A stretch of DNA of 64,000 nt from Acidiferrum sp963771295 (GCA_963771295.1 CAVYTB010000008.1:558001-622000), one strand, 5' to 3'; shown: positions 36,990-46,963, counted from the first letter of the stretch. A program made the numbers and translations. Notes: generated by a model from the sequence alone, not told the origin.

Positions 36990-37297
36990 TTTTTTTCTCT
37001 CGTCCTCCTAGTAGGACTGTCGCTCTCGAATCAGCGGAGCAACGTCATCTTTTGAAGAATACAATCTCTGCACTCGCATGCAAGAAGAAAATGCATGTTG
37101 GCGATTTTTTTTCGTGTCGCCAACCGTACTTTCGTACTGCTCGCGTCGCGATCAATGCCAGCGAAACGCATGGCAGACGTCGCGACGTGGTCCGAAAACC
37201 GCCTGTCGCACCTGCTGCCGTTCACTTTTCCGGGTTTTCCCGCTTGTGCTAAACTCCCGCATCGTCTGTTTTTCATTTTTTTTATGGAGTGACGCGC
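36990..37297. other. Divergent intergenic region, APC permease / S9 peptidase
   Basis: About 300 bases with promoters for both flanking genes by position. A perfect 12-base palindrome (ACGTCGCGACGT, 37177-37188) stands out. GGAG 8 bases before 37298 belongs to the peptidase. No RNA gene is recognisable. Confidence 0.4.
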
Positions 37298-39412
37298 ATG
37301 AAGAAGTTTCGCCCGGCTTTATTCCTCTTGGTTCTCGCGGCGGCCAGTTCCATTACCGTCGCCCAGCAGTCTGCCGCTCCGCGACTGATCGGCGTGGACG
37401 ACCTGTTCGACTTCAAGGAAGCCCATGACCCGCAGATTTCTCCCGACGGGCAGTTCGTTGCCTATACCCTCAGCGCCACCTCTCTGAAGGACGACAAGTC
37501 TGAAACGCGGATCTACATGGTGCCGGTGGCGGGAGGCGACGCCGTTGCGCTGACGGCGGAAGGCAACTCGTCAGACCACCCGCGGTGGTCCCCCGACGGC
37601 AAGTATCTGGCGTTCCTGTCGGAGCGCAACGAAGGCAAGACGCAGGTGTACCTGTTGAACCGGCTCGGTGGCGAAGCTCAGAAGCTTACCGATACCATTC
37701 AAGACGTGGACGACTTCGTATGGGCTCCCGACGGCAAGCGACTCGTGCTCATGCTGCGTGATCCCTCGCCAGAAGAGTTCGAAGCCGCTGCCAGCAAGGG
37801 AAAAGAGGACGCCGACGACAAAACTGCCGCGCCGAAAAAGCCCAAAGCCAAGTCTCCCTGGGTGATCGACCGCTTGCAATTTAAGGAAGACACCATTGGC
37901 TATCTGGACCGCCGGCGCACGCACCTGTACGTCTTCGACGTTGCCGGCAAGACCATGAAGCAGGTCACCTCTGGTGATTACGACGACGACGATCCGGCAT
38001 GGTCTCCGGACGGCAAGTCGTTGGCGTTCGCTAGCAATCGCTCCAAGCCCGATCCCGACGCCACCTATAACTGGGACATCTGGGTAGTTGCAGCGGATAA
38101 CACCGACAAGGGCGCTAACCTTACCCAGGTCACCACTGCTCCCGGCGAAGATCGCTCGCCAGCTTGGTCGCCCGACGGCAAGTGGATCGCCTATTACACG
38201 CAGCTCGATCCACATCTGTTCCAGTACTCCACCAAGCACATCGCCGTCGCTCCTTCCACGGGCGGCGAAGCTAAGGTGCTGACGAAGTCGCTCGATCGCA
38301 TGGCCACCACTCCGCGGTTTAGCCCCGACGGCAAAGGTATCTACTTCATTGCCGACGACGACGCGACCCAGCAACTCTGCGTGGTGAACCTGGCCGATGG
38401 CAAAATCACGCGCCCGGTCAGCGGTCGCGTGATGCTGGATGGTTACTCGGTGGCGAAAGACGGCACGGTGGCCGCAAGCCTCTCGACCATGGACCGCCCG
38501 TTTGAGATTTTTTCTGCGGTCGGCGGAAAGCTTACGCAACTCTCCCACGCCAACGATGCTTGGCTGGCCAAATTCAAGCTCTCCGCGGGTGAATACGTGT
38601 CGTTCAAGTCCAAAGACAGCACCATCGTGCACGGCTTTATGTACAAGCCCGCCGACTATGTCCCTGGCAAGAAATATCCCACCTTGCTGCGGCCGCACGG
38701 CGGACCGGTGTGGGCCTACTACTCGGAATTCCAGGATCTGGCCCAACTGCTGGCGGCAAACGGCTACGTGGTGCTGTTCCCGAATCCGCGCGGCTCGTCC
38801 GGATACGGCGAGGACTACTGCAAAGCTATTTTTGCGGATTGGGGCAACAAAGACTTCCAGGACGATATGGCGTTCGTCGATTACGCTATTGCTCAAGGCA
38901 TCGCCGACCCCGACAAGCTGGGCGTCGGTGGCTGGTCCTACGGCGGAATCTCCACCGACTTCATCATCACCCAGACCACACGCTTCAAAGCGGCCATCTC
39001 TGGAGCCGGCGCCGCCGATTATTCCAGCATGTGGGGCCACGATCAGTACCAGCGCGACTACGTTATAGAGCTGGGCTACCCGTGGGAGCATCGCGCCACG
39101 TGGGAACACGTTGGCTACTTCTCAAAAATTAAGGACGTCACCACGCCCACCATGTTTGTTGGCGGCAACATTGACTGGAACGTGCCCATCCTTGGCGGCG
39201 AGCAGATGTACCAGTCGCTGAAGGCTCTGGGTCGCGAGACGCTATTGGTCGTCTATCCCGACGAATACCACGGTTTCAAGACGCCTTCGCACATCAAAGA
39301 CCTGCACGAGCGCTACCTGGCCTGGTACGCGCATTATGTGAAGGCCGACGGCACTCCGGCGCGGCCGCCGGAAAAGCCGGTAGAAGTTAAGCCGGTAAAA
39401 GCGGGGAACTAG
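37298..39412 (+). CDS. Secreted S9-family (DPP IV/acylaminoacyl) peptidase
   Basis: Serine peptidase of 704 residues with signal peptide (FRPALFLLVLAAASSITVAQ). A beta-propeller carries repeated WSPDGK units from about residue 85 to 380. The C-terminal alpha/beta-hydrolase domain has catalytic Ser547 in GGWSYGG and His in YHGF near the end. An Ala/Lys insert (KGKEDADDKTAAPKKPKAK) interrupts the propeller. ATG 37298 has GGAG 8 bases upstream and is preferred over GTG 37289. Confidence 0.93.
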   Translation: MKKFRPALFLLVLAAASSITVAQQSAAPRLIGVDDLFDFKEAHDPQISPDGQFVAYTLSATSLKDDKSETRIYMVPVAGGDAVALTAEGNSSDHPRWSPDGKYLAFLSERNEGKTQVYLLNRLGGEAQKLTDTIQDVDDFVWAPDGKRLVLMLRDPSPEEFEAAASKGKEDADDKTAAPKKPKAKSPWVIDRLQFKEDTIGYLDRRRTHLYVFDVAGKTMKQVTSGDYDDDDPAWSPDGKSLAFASNRSKPDPDATYNWDIWVVAADNTDKGANLTQVTTAPGEDRSPAWSPDGKWIAYYTQLDPHLFQYSTKHIAVAPSTGGEAKVLTKSLDRMATTPRFSPDGKGIYFIADDDATQQLCVVNLADGKITRPVSGRVMLDGYSVAKDGTVAASLSTMDRPFEIFSAVGGKLTQLSHANDAWLAKFKLSAGEYVSFKSKDSTIVHGFMYKPADYVPGKKYPTLLRPHGGPVWAYYSEFQDLAQLLAANGYVVLFPNPRGSSGYGEDYCKAIFADWGNKDFQDDMAFVDYAIAQGIADPDKLGVGGWSYGGISTDFIITQTTRFKAAISGAGAADYSSMWGHDQYQRDYVIELGYPWEHRATWEHVGYFSKIKDVTTPTMFVGGNIDWNVPILGGEQMYQSLKALGRETLLVVYPDEYHGFKTPSHIKDLHERYLAWYAHYVKADGTPARPPEKPVEVKPVKAGN

Positions 39413-39437
39413 CCTTTAGGCGACTGTTGACGCTCTT

Positions 39438-39486
39438 GTAAAAAAGAGCAGGCCGGCCTCCGCACGGAGACCGGCCTTTTTCTTTT
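39438..39486. terminator. Bidirectional Rho-independent terminator
   Basis: AGGCCGG-CCTCCG-CA-CGGAG-A-CCGGCCT forms a strong hairpin (39450-39477) with TTTTTCTTTT on one side and an A-rich stretch (AAAAAAGAG) on the other. It serves the peptidase (+) and the convergent OmpA-family gene (-). Confidence 0.85.
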
Positions 39487-39496
39487 GCGTTTGTAT

Positions 39497-41005
39497 TTAC
39501 TTCCCGAGGCTCACGCCAATCACTTTGCCGCCTACGATGATCTCCACGCGCCGGTTCAGCTTGCGGCCCGCAGCGGTGCTGTTGTCAGCGATCGGGTCGG
39601 CTTCGCCCAATCCCTTGGACGTGATGGTATCCGCAGACAATCCTTGTGCGATCAAGAACTGCCGTACGGTATCCGCACGTTGTTGAGAGAGTTTCATGTT
39701 GAAGTCGGCCGATCCGGTGGTGTCGGTGTAGCCTTCGATCGCCAGATTCAAACCCGGGTGAGCCTGAATGATGCCCGAGAGCTTGGCTAGCTTCAGTTGC
39801 GCGTCGGTGCTCAGTTCATATCTGCCGGTTTGAAAGAGCACGTCGGCCATGTTCACCACCAGACCGCGTGGCGTATCTTTTGTCTGCAACACATCATTCA
39901 GCTGCTTTAGCAATTGCGCTCGCAACGCTGCGGTTGCGGCCTGCGCACGCGCCGCCTCTTCAGCCGCCGCCTGCGCTTGCGCTTGGGTGGTTGCTTGTTC
40001 CGCTGCCGCCTTGGCCGCTGCCGCATCCGCCGCAGCCTTAGCCTGCGCCGCCTGGGCTTGCGCCTCGGCCTTCATTTGAGCTTCCTTTGCCGCCGTCAGC
40101 TCTGCCTGGCGCTGTGCTTCTGCAGCCGCCGCAGCATTAGCTTTGGCCGCCGCCTCTGCTGCCGCCGTTTCCTTTTCCTTCTGGATGCGTTTCGCTGTTT
40201 CTCTCTGCACCGCCAGCGAGCGAGCATCTTCGGCAAACTGGATGGTCTGGCGCGCTGCTGAGATCACCTGGTTCTTGCCGGAGCCTTGCAGGGCGTTCTC
40301 TGCCATCTGCAAGCTGGAAGTTGCCTTAGCGTAGACCTCAGGGGCGTACTGCTCCGCGCCTCGTGCTTTGGCAATCTCCACTGCATTGCGCGCTTCGTAC
40401 ATGTCCAGCGGCACCTTTTTCAGGTCCAGAGTCATACCCAGTGGGTTGCCCAGCTTGGCGTATTCGCCGCGCTTCATGAGCTTGTAGCTGTTGTCGGGGT
40501 AAATCTTGCCCTTGGTCTTCTTGCGGGTCTCGTTCACCAGGACCACCACTTCGCTGGGCATGCGCACCGCATAATACGGCTCGGCGGTCACGATCAATGC
40601 AAACGTTTGCGCCTGGGCCCGCACCCCTAGTTTGCCCTCGCCATTCTGGTTCATCGGGATTTGACCAAGATTGGCTGTCGTGCCGTCGGGCGTCACCGTC
40701 CACAGTACATACGTCAGAAACTCGGCTCCGATTGAGGTGGGTTGCGGCATATTCGATACCTTGAGCTCGATGGCCGTTCCGCCGGTCTTTGCTTCCACTT
40801 TTGCTTCGCCGTTGGCCTGCGATGCCGCCGACGTTCCCACCATGTCGACCTTGATGCTGCCGCCGTTTACCGGGTAACCAATCGCGGCCACCGTACCACT
40901 AATCACGTTTGCAGCCGGCTCGGGCTGTTGTGTCTGCGCGACTGCCATAATTGCGGCCGTCGAGAAACACAACACCGCTGCCATATACTTCCAATTCCGT
41001 CTCAT
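39497..41005 (-). CDS. OmpA-family protein with long helical linker
   Basis: Envelope protein of 502 residues. A signal peptide (residues 1-23) precedes an all-beta N-terminal region (about 30-150). A long Ala/Glu/Gln/Lys coiled coil follows (about 215-390). The C-terminal OmpA peptidoglycan-binding domain (LFQTGRYELS; IEGYTDTTGSADFN; LSQQRADTVRQFLI; GRKLNRRVEI) ends it. It probably bridges outer membrane and cell wall. It ends against a bidirectional terminator. Confidence 0.88.
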   Translation of the reverse strand: MRRNWKYMAAVLCFSTAAIMAVAQTQQPEPAANVISGTVAAIGYPVNGGSIKVDMVGTSAASQANGEAKVEAKTGGTAIELKVSNMPQPTSIGAEFLTYVLWTVTPDGTTANLGQIPMNQNGEGKLGVRAQAQTFALIVTAEPYYAVRMPSEVVVLVNETRKKTKGKIYPDNSYKLMKRGEYAKLGNPLGMTLDLKKVPLDMYEARNAVEIAKARGAEQYAPEVYAKATSSLQMAENALQGSGKNQVISAARQTIQFAEDARSLAVQRETAKRIQKEKETAAAEAAAKANAAAAAEAQRQAELTAAKEAQMKAEAQAQAAQAKAAADAAAAKAAAEQATTQAQAQAAAEEAARAQAATAALRAQLLKQLNDVLQTKDTPRGLVVNMADVLFQTGRYELSTDAQLKLAKLSGIIQAHPGLNLAIEGYTDTTGSADFNMKLSQQRADTVRQFLIAQGLSADTITSKGLGEADPIADNSTAAGRKLNRRVEIIVGGKVIGVSLGK

Positions 41006-41118
41006 GTTCTTCTCCAGAATATCGGTTTGCCAGTGGGGATCGGGCGGCTGGCAGTGCCGTTAAGTCTATCAGATTCATCCTCAGTGGGGGTGATCGCCAA
41101 CAGCCGCGGTAAGCCAGT

Positions 41119-42057
41119 TCATCTCATTTCGAAGGCCGCGGCGTGCTGTTCGCCCTTGGCCATCAGCCGTTCAACATTCTCCACCGACTCGATTCCGCCG
41201 CGCGCGCCTACTCCCAGGCAATTCAGGGCTGCCGCCGCGCACGCAAACTCCAATTGTTTTTGCATCGGCCAACCCTGAAGCAGCCCATAGATAAATCCCG
41301 CGTGGAAGATGTCGCCGGCGCCGGTAGTGTCGACGGGCTCAATCACGTAGGCCCGCGCGTAGTGAAACTTTTCTCCGTCCCAAACCAACACGCCCTCTTC
41401 GCCCAGGGTTGCGCCCGTCAGCCGGCAGCCAAATCGCTTGCGCACTTCTGGTAGCGACTTGCGCAAATCGCTGGCGCCTGTCAGCCGGCCCGGCACATCG
41501 CGACTGGTGATCAGATAATCGATGTTCTCCAGTAGCGTTTCCACGCCGGGATAGAGAGCGTCCAGGTCCGCGATCACCGGAATGCCCGCGGCACGCGCCC
41601 ATTTGGCCCCAGTATTCGCCGCCTCGGTATCGTGCCCATCGAGGTGCATGGCTCGCGCGTTCACGATCCACTCGCGCTGCAACTCTTCGGGCCGCAGCGC
41701 CAGCCGCTCATCTCTCTTCCAAAGCACGGTGCGCTCGCCGAAGTCGTCCACCATGATGAAGGCTTGCTGGCTGGCGCAACGATTTGTGGTGAACAAGTGC
41801 GCTTCCACACCGGCGTTGTCGAATTCCGCGCGGTGCAATGCTCCGGCTCCGTCGTCCCCAATTTTCCCAATGTAGCGTGTGCGCAGTCCCCATCTTTGGC
41901 AAGCCACGATGGCCGTGGCGGTTTGCCCGCCCGGCAGAACCTTGGCCGAGCGAAATTCCACCTTCGACCCGCGCGCTGGATAGTGTTCTACCGGAATGAG
42001 CGTGTCCGTCGCGTTTAGTCCCACCCCCACCACATCAACCTGAGGAATCTGCGTCAT
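41119..42057 (-). CDS. PfkB-family carbohydrate kinase
   Basis: Ribokinase-fold sugar kinase of about 312 residues. The N-terminal substrate lid is VVGVGLNATDTLIP, with LPGGQTATAIVACQRWG and PVDTTGAGDIFHAGFIYGL, the PfkB signature with catalytic Asp in GAGD. ATG 42057 fits the fold; a TTG start at 42093 that overlaps the transporter stop is less likely. The transporter-kinase pairing suggests uptake and phosphorylation of one sugar. Confidence 0.88.
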   Translation of the reverse strand: MTQIPQVDVVGVGLNATDTLIPVEHYPARGSKVEFRSAKVLPGGQTATAIVACQRWGLRTRYIGKIGDDGAGALHRAEFDNAGVEAHLFTTNRCASQQAFIMVDDFGERTVLWKRDERLALRPEELQREWIVNARAMHLDGHDTEAANTGAKWARAAGIPVIADLDALYPGVETLLENIDYLITSRDVPGRLTGASDLRKSLPEVRKRFGCRLTGATLGEEGVLVWDGEKFHYARAYVIEPVDTTGAGDIFHAGFIYGLLQGWPMQKQLEFACAAAALNCLGVGARGGIESVENVERLMAKGEQHAAAFEMR

Positions 42058-42089
42058 CCGCCTCTTTTCTGTGCCTGGTCCGAAGCGCC

Positions 42090-43397
42090 TCAATTAAACT
42101 TCGTCGTCTTCCAGATCGCTGTGCCGCAAGCCACCAGCAAAATCAACATCGCCGCGATCAGGACTAGCGCTGGCCCCCAGCGAATCGAGAGCTGCGGCAC
42201 GCGCGCGATTCTGGCGAATCCCACAAACACGGCTGTGGCTCCGGCGATCAAGATCCAATCCACTGCTCTTCTTTTTGGAGGCGCCTCTCCTGCGGCTTGC
42301 CGCCCGTCCATACGGGCTTCGATATGTTCAGCCGCGACGCCGTACCGATTACTCTCCTGCCGCGCCGCCTCTTTCCAATGCGACCGCTCCTTGCTGGTGG
42401 CCGACGAAAGCGCGATCGCTCCCACGCCCAGCATCATCAGCAGCGATCCGCTAATCACCTGCAGGTACGTGGCATGTCCCCTGCCGTGCAATTCGCCAAA
42501 TACCAGAATTCCCCACAGCATGCCCCAGAGCTGATTGGTGTTCGACAGCGGAATCCCTCGGCTGATTCCCACATACTTCGCGGCATACTGCTGAAACAGG
42601 TCACCGATTACCCAGATGAATCCGCCCAGCATCAGCCAGAACATTACTCCGCGGGCGCTTGCCAATTCTCGCCGCAACGGCCCTACGCCGAGCGTGCTGA
42701 TGGCCAGCGCGGTCATCATGCCGAGTTCGCCGAAGGTAAAGAATGTTACGAAGGAGAGCGGGTTCATTCCCGTGAGGTACGCTTTGCGGTAGGGGATGTA
42801 CATCGTTCCCCACAAAATTCCCGCACCCAACGCCGCCCATACGCCGCTGAGCGAGTGCGCTGCTGGGCCCGGCGATGACGACGACGCGATTGCCAGCATC
42901 GCCGCGCCGATACACATCACCAACGTTCCGCCGAGCACTCCCGCCCAGCGGCGCCAGCCGGCTTGTTGCAATTCGTTGAAGAAAAGGAATCCCCACAAGA
43001 TGCCGAGCAGGCTATTCGAATTCCACAGCGGAAACGCGATGCTCAGGCCGATGTCGCGGATGGCGTAAATCGTCAGCGTGTTGGCCACAGCCCACAAACA
43101 ACCCGCCAGCAGCGCCCACAGGATCAGATGCGGCGCGCGTCCCACGTCCGCGCGAATCGAAGACGTGCCCAGAATTAAAGCAGGCAGGCTCCAGCGCGCC
43201 AGGAAAACTCCAATCACCATGATCAGTGAAATGACCACTGGCGAAACGCCGATGCTCACCAGTTTGGTGGGCGCCTCGGCCGCTCCCAGCCACGCTCCCG
43301 CCGCAAACCCGGAAAGGATTCCCAACAGTTGTAGCTTGCGCGCCCGCGTTGCATCTTTCGCCGCAATCGAAGAGCTAACCGCGCCGGAATTTTCCAT
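42090..43397 (-). CDS. GRP/RhaT-type sugar transporter (DMT superfamily)
   Basis: Ten-helix membrane protein of about 435 residues. LWALLAGCLWAVANTL, IGLSIAFPLWNSNSLLGILWGFLFFNEL and its repeat ISRGIPLSNTNQLWGMLWGILVFGEL are GlcU/RhaT-like inverted halves. A cytoplasmic insertion (about 335-385) separates the last two helices. It is followed by a PfkB kinase gene, so the substrate may be a ribokinase-type sugar. I start at ATG 43397, after GGGGG; a TTG at 43412 is possible. Confidence 0.83.
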   Translation of the reverse strand: MENSGAVSSSIAAKDATRARKLQLLGILSGFAAGAWLGAAEAPTKLVSIGVSPVVISLIMVIGVFLARWSLPALILGTSSIRADVGRAPHLILWALLAGCLWAVANTLTIYAIRDIGLSIAFPLWNSNSLLGILWGFLFFNELQQAGWRRWAGVLGGTLVMCIGAAMLAIASSSSPGPAAHSLSGVWAALGAGILWGTMYIPYRKAYLTGMNPLSFVTFFTFGELGMMTALAISTLGVGPLRRELASARGVMFWLMLGGFIWVIGDLFQQYAAKYVGISRGIPLSNTNQLWGMLWGILVFGELHGRGHATYLQVISGSLLMMLGVGAIALSSATSKERSHWKEAARQESNRYGVAAEHIEARMDGRQAAGEAPPKRRAVDWILIAGATAVFVGFARIARVPQLSIRWGPALVLIAAMLILLVACGTAIWKTTKFN

Positions 43398-43415
43398 GCG
43401 CCCCCGAATCAATCG

Positions 43416-43556
43416 CTACCGCACAAACCTCAACAGCAACAACCCGCCCACCAGGACAAGCACCGGCACCCAGAAGTGCACATCCGTCAGCACGCTCTTC
43501 AGCCAACGGCGCGGTTCCTTGTTTGTCGGATTGCCAGTGCCTGGTGTGACCGTCAT
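43416..43556 (-). CDS. Small single-helix membrane protein
   Basis: A 46-residue protein with a polar N-terminus (TPGTGNPTNKEPRRWLK) and one membrane helix (FWVPVLVLVGGLLLLRFVR). There is no ribosome site, but a consensus TATAAT lies 10-16 bases upstream of the ATG, so the message may be leaderless. It is followed after 19 bases by the sugar transporter gene. Confidence 0.6.
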   Translation of the reverse strand: MTVTPGTGNPTNKEPRRWLKSVLTDVHFWVPVLVLVGGLLLLRFVR

Positions 43557-43566
43557 AGTCGGCGCG

Positions 43567-43572
43567 ATTATA
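43567..43572 (-). promoter_or_regulatory. -10 element for small protein/transporter/kinase run
   Basis: TATAAT on the minus strand, 10 bases before the ATG of the small protein. The -35 is unclear (TGTTGT at 16 bases is the best fit). A start site 7 bases on would leave a leader of only about 4 bases. Confidence 0.5.
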
Positions 43573-43680
43573 GCTCAGGGCTTGATTTACAACACACGGG
43601 AGAAGTTTTCCGCCGCAATTTCCTGGATTTGCCCTCGCTGCCCGCACGCGATATTCTCCCTAGTTCGCTGGAGGAACTGA

Positions 43681-46600
43681 ATGAATCGCTCATTGCGTTG
43701 CCGTGTGTTCGGATCGCTCGTGCTTGCCGGCTTCTCTGTGTTCTGCGCCGCACAACTCGCCACTGCGCAGCAATTCGATCCCAAGCTTTACTCCGAAATG
43801 CGCTGGCGCTGCATTGGTCCCTTTCGCGGCGGCCGAACGGTTGCCATCAGTGGCGTTCCGCATCAGCCAAACGTGTTCTATATGGCTGCGGTAAACGGCG
43901 GCGTTTGGAAGACCACCGATTTTGGCAATACCTGGACGCCCATCTTCGATGATCAGCCTTCCGGCTCGGTCGGCGCTCTTGCTGTCGCTCCCTCCGATCC
44001 CAACATCATTTATGTTGGCAGCGGCGAAGGATTGCAGCGCCCCGATCTTGCTGTCGGCGATGGAGTCTACAAGTCCACCGACGCAGGAAAAACGTGGATT
44101 CACCTTGGTCTGCGCGACGCTCAGCAAATCACGGCGATTATCGTCGACCCCAAGAATCCTGATCGTGTCTTCGTGGCCGCAGAAGGCCATCCTTACGGGC
44201 CTAACGCGGAACGCGGCGTTTTCCGTTCGCTTGATGGCGGCAAGAATTTCGAGAAGGTTCTCTATAAAGATGAAAACACCGGCGTAGCCGATCTGGTGAT
44301 GGATCCAGGCAACCCGCAGACCCTTTTCGCCGCGCTGTGGGCCGCGCGCGTGGCGCCCTGGGAAGTTCGCAGCGGCGAATCCTTCGTGATTCCTGGCAGC
44401 GGACTCTACAAGTCCACGGACGGTGGCACAACCTGGCGTCTCATCACCAAAGGCCTTCCGGCGTCCGACGAACTCGCGCGCATCGGCATCGCCGTCTCTT
44501 TGAGCAATCCCCGACGCATGTATCTCAGTGCGGAATCAAAAAGAGATGCCGGAATCTACCGTTCGGACGATGCGGGCGAATCCTGGCAATTCGTCAACGG
44601 CGACCATCGTATTGGTGGCCGTGGTCCCGGCGCCATGGGCATCGCGGTCTCGCCAGACAATCCGGATTTGATCTATGTGGCCAACACCACAACGTGGAAA
44701 TCCACCGATGCGGGAAAAACATTTGTGGGCTTCAAAGGCGCTCCCGGCGGCGACGACTACCAGCGTATCTGGATCAATCCCGAAAATTCGCAGATCATCG
44801 CGCTTACGGCAGACCAGGGCGCGGCGATTAGCGTGAACGCCGGCGCAACCTGGAGCAGTTGGTACAACCAGCCAACAGGGCAGTTCTATCACGTAACCAC
44901 CGACACACGTTTTCCTTACTGGGTTTACGGCGCACAGCAGGAAAGCGGCAGCGCCGCCACGATGAGCCGCTCCGACTATGGCGAGATTACTTTCCGCGAG
45001 TGGAGCCTCCCTGGCGTATTCGAGTACGGCGACATCGCCGTAGATCCCAACGATCCCAATCTTGTCTACGGTGCCAAACTCACGCGCACTCGCCAGGACA
45101 TTGGCGAAGTGGCTGACATTGCGCCCGAGCCGGTTCGCCGTGGCGAATATCGCTACAACCGCACTCTTCCTGTAGTTTTCTCGCACCCCGATCCCAAAAC
45201 TCTGTACTTCGCTGCGAACGTGCTCTTTAAGACCACAGATCAGGGCCGCAGTTGGACCGTGATCAGCCCCGACCTGACTCGTACATCCTATGAACTTCCG
45301 CCGAATCTCGGCATCTTCGAAGCAGGCGATCCCGAAAAGGGTAAGCATCGCGGCACGATCTATGCCGTGGCACCGTCGTTCCAGGAGGCCGAGACCATCT
45401 GGGCCGGCACCGACGATGGCAAAATTCAGCTTACGCGCGACGGCGGAAAAAACTGGAAAGACATCACGCCGCCGCAACTCAAGCCCTGGAGCAAAGTGTC
45501 CATCATCGAAGCCTCGCACTTTGATCCCGGTACTGCCTACGCCGCGATCAATAGTTTTCGTCTAGACGATCTCCGTCCGCACATCTACCGCACTCGCGAT
45601 TTCGGCGCCACGTGGGTCGAGATCACCAGCGGTATTGCTGACAACGCACCGTCCAATGTGGTGCGCGAAGATCCGTCGCGGAAAGGCTTGCTGTATGCCG
45701 GTACGGAAACCTCCGTGTATGTTTCGTTTAATGATGGCGATTCCTGGCAGCCGCTGCAACTGAACTTGCCGCACACGTCGATGCGCGACCTTACGATTCA
45801 TGGAGATGATTTGATCGTCGGCACTCACGGACGCTCCTTCTGGATTCTCGACGACGTTACTCCCTTGCGCCAGATGAGCGAGGAAGTTACCAAGTCCGGC
45901 GTGTACTTGTTTGCGCCCCAGCAAGCTGTGCGCTTCCGCTGGAACCGCAATCCCGATACGCCGCTTCCTCCCGAGGTGCCTGCGGGAAAAAATCCTCCTG
46001 ACGGCGCCATCATCGACTACTATCTGGCATCATCCGCGACTGCCGCGGTCACTCTGGACATTCTCGACCCTACCGGCGCGCTGGTTCGCCGCTACTCCAG
46101 CACCGACAAACCTCTTGCGATGGATGAGATTGCCGCCCACCATCCCATTCCGATGTACTGGGTTCGCCCCAAGCAAATTCTTTCCGGCGAAGCCGGCATG
46201 CACCGCTTCGTTTGGGATGTGCACTATCCTCCGCCGCATGCGCTGAACATGGAGTTTCCTATCTCCGCTATCGTGCACAACACGCCGCTTCATCCTCTGG
46301 GCGCCTGGGCTCTTCCCGGTAACTACACGGTGAAGCTGACTGTCGATGGCAAAAGCTACTCGCGACAACTCACGCTGATCATGGACCCGCGCATCAAAAC
46401 TTCGGCCGAGGATCTGGCCAAGCAACATGAAATGGAAATGGACGCGGTGGAAGGCATGAATGAGAGCCTGGAGGAATTGGAGCAGGTTCAATCCGTACGA
46501 GCGCAGTTAAAAGATGCGGCCTCGAAAGCAAAAGGGAAACTAGCCGAGCAGGTTGAGGCTGTCGACAAGCCATGCGAGGAGCTACAAGGCGCCTCGCAGA

Positions 46601-46908
46601 GCGGCTTCTTCGGCTTGCCTCCCAGCGGGAAGCGGCCGGAGACCCTCTCGACTCTGAATCAACACTTTGCCGCGATCCTGGCAACAGCGGATAGCGCCGA
46701 TGCCGCCCCTACCACGCAAGCCACTGCTGTGTATAAAGAACTCGATGAAGCTTCCGCAGCACTTCACAAACGGTGGAATGCGCTGAACGAAACCACGCTG
46801 CTGGAATTGAATCAGTCCTTGAAGCAAGCGGGCCTTCCGACAATCGATCCAAAAAAGCCACCGACCAGCGAACCAGCCGACGACTCTGACGGCGACGACG
46901 AGCCGTAG
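43681..46908 (+). CDS. Secreted Asp-box/VPS10-type repeat protein (glycosyl-hydrolase-like)
   Basis: Exported protein of 1075 residues. A signal peptide ends LATAQQ. Two beta-propellers carry repeated Asp-box units (VWKTTDFGNTWTP; VYKSTDAGKTWIH; VFRSLDGGKNFEK; LYKSTDGGTTWRL; IYRSDDAGESWQF), as in sialidases and sortilin. The C-terminal part has a beta-sandwich (about 770-890) and a helical, acidic tail. Such proteins are expanded in Acidobacteria and Bacteroidetes. Annotation as glycosyl hydrolase is common but catalytic residues are not evident. Confidence 0.87.
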   Translation: MNRSLRCRVFGSLVLAGFSVFCAAQLATAQQFDPKLYSEMRWRCIGPFRGGRTVAISGVPHQPNVFYMAAVNGGVWKTTDFGNTWTPIFDDQPSGSVGALAVAPSDPNIIYVGSGEGLQRPDLAVGDGVYKSTDAGKTWIHLGLRDAQQITAIIVDPKNPDRVFVAAEGHPYGPNAERGVFRSLDGGKNFEKVLYKDENTGVADLVMDPGNPQTLFAALWAARVAPWEVRSGESFVIPGSGLYKSTDGGTTWRLITKGLPASDELARIGIAVSLSNPRRMYLSAESKRDAGIYRSDDAGESWQFVNGDHRIGGRGPGAMGIAVSPDNPDLIYVANTTTWKSTDAGKTFVGFKGAPGGDDYQRIWINPENSQIIALTADQGAAISVNAGATWSSWYNQPTGQFYHVTTDTRFPYWVYGAQQESGSAATMSRSDYGEITFREWSLPGVFEYGDIAVDPNDPNLVYGAKLTRTRQDIGEVADIAPEPVRRGEYRYNRTLPVVFSHPDPKTLYFAANVLFKTTDQGRSWTVISPDLTRTSYELPPNLGIFEAGDPEKGKHRGTIYAVAPSFQEAETIWAGTDDGKIQLTRDGGKNWKDITPPQLKPWSKVSIIEASHFDPGTAYAAINSFRLDDLRPHIYRTRDFGATWVEITSGIADNAPSNVVREDPSRKGLLYAGTETSVYVSFNDGDSWQPLQLNLPHTSMRDLTIHGDDLIVGTHGRSFWILDDVTPLRQMSEEVTKSGVYLFAPQQAVRFRWNRNPDTPLPPEVPAGKNPPDGAIIDYYLASSATAAVTLDILDPTGALVRRYSSTDKPLAMDEIAAHHPIPMYWVRPKQILSGEAGMHRFVWDVHYPPPHALNMEFPISAIVHNTPLHPLGAWALPGNYTVKLTVDGKSYSRQLTLIMDPRIKTSAEDLAKQHEMEMDAVEGMNESLEELEQVQSVRAQLKDAASKAKGKLAEQVEAVDKPCEELQGASQSGFFGLPPSGKRPETLSTLNQHFAAILATADSADAAPTTQATAVYKELDEASAALHKRWNALNETTLLELNQSLKQAGLPTIDPKKPPTSEPADDSDGDDEP

Positions 46909-46963
46909 GGCGCACGAGAACAATCGCGTTGCAAAGAGAACCGCGGGCGTGCTTGCCCGGCAT

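Noticed and set aside
37571..39109. 512-codon frame opposite the S9 peptidase
   Set aside because: Antisense to repeated WSPDGK codons, no family features.
44536..45519. 327-codon frame opposite the Asp-box protein
   Set aside because: Its His/Arg-rich sequence is the shadow of Asp-box repeats.
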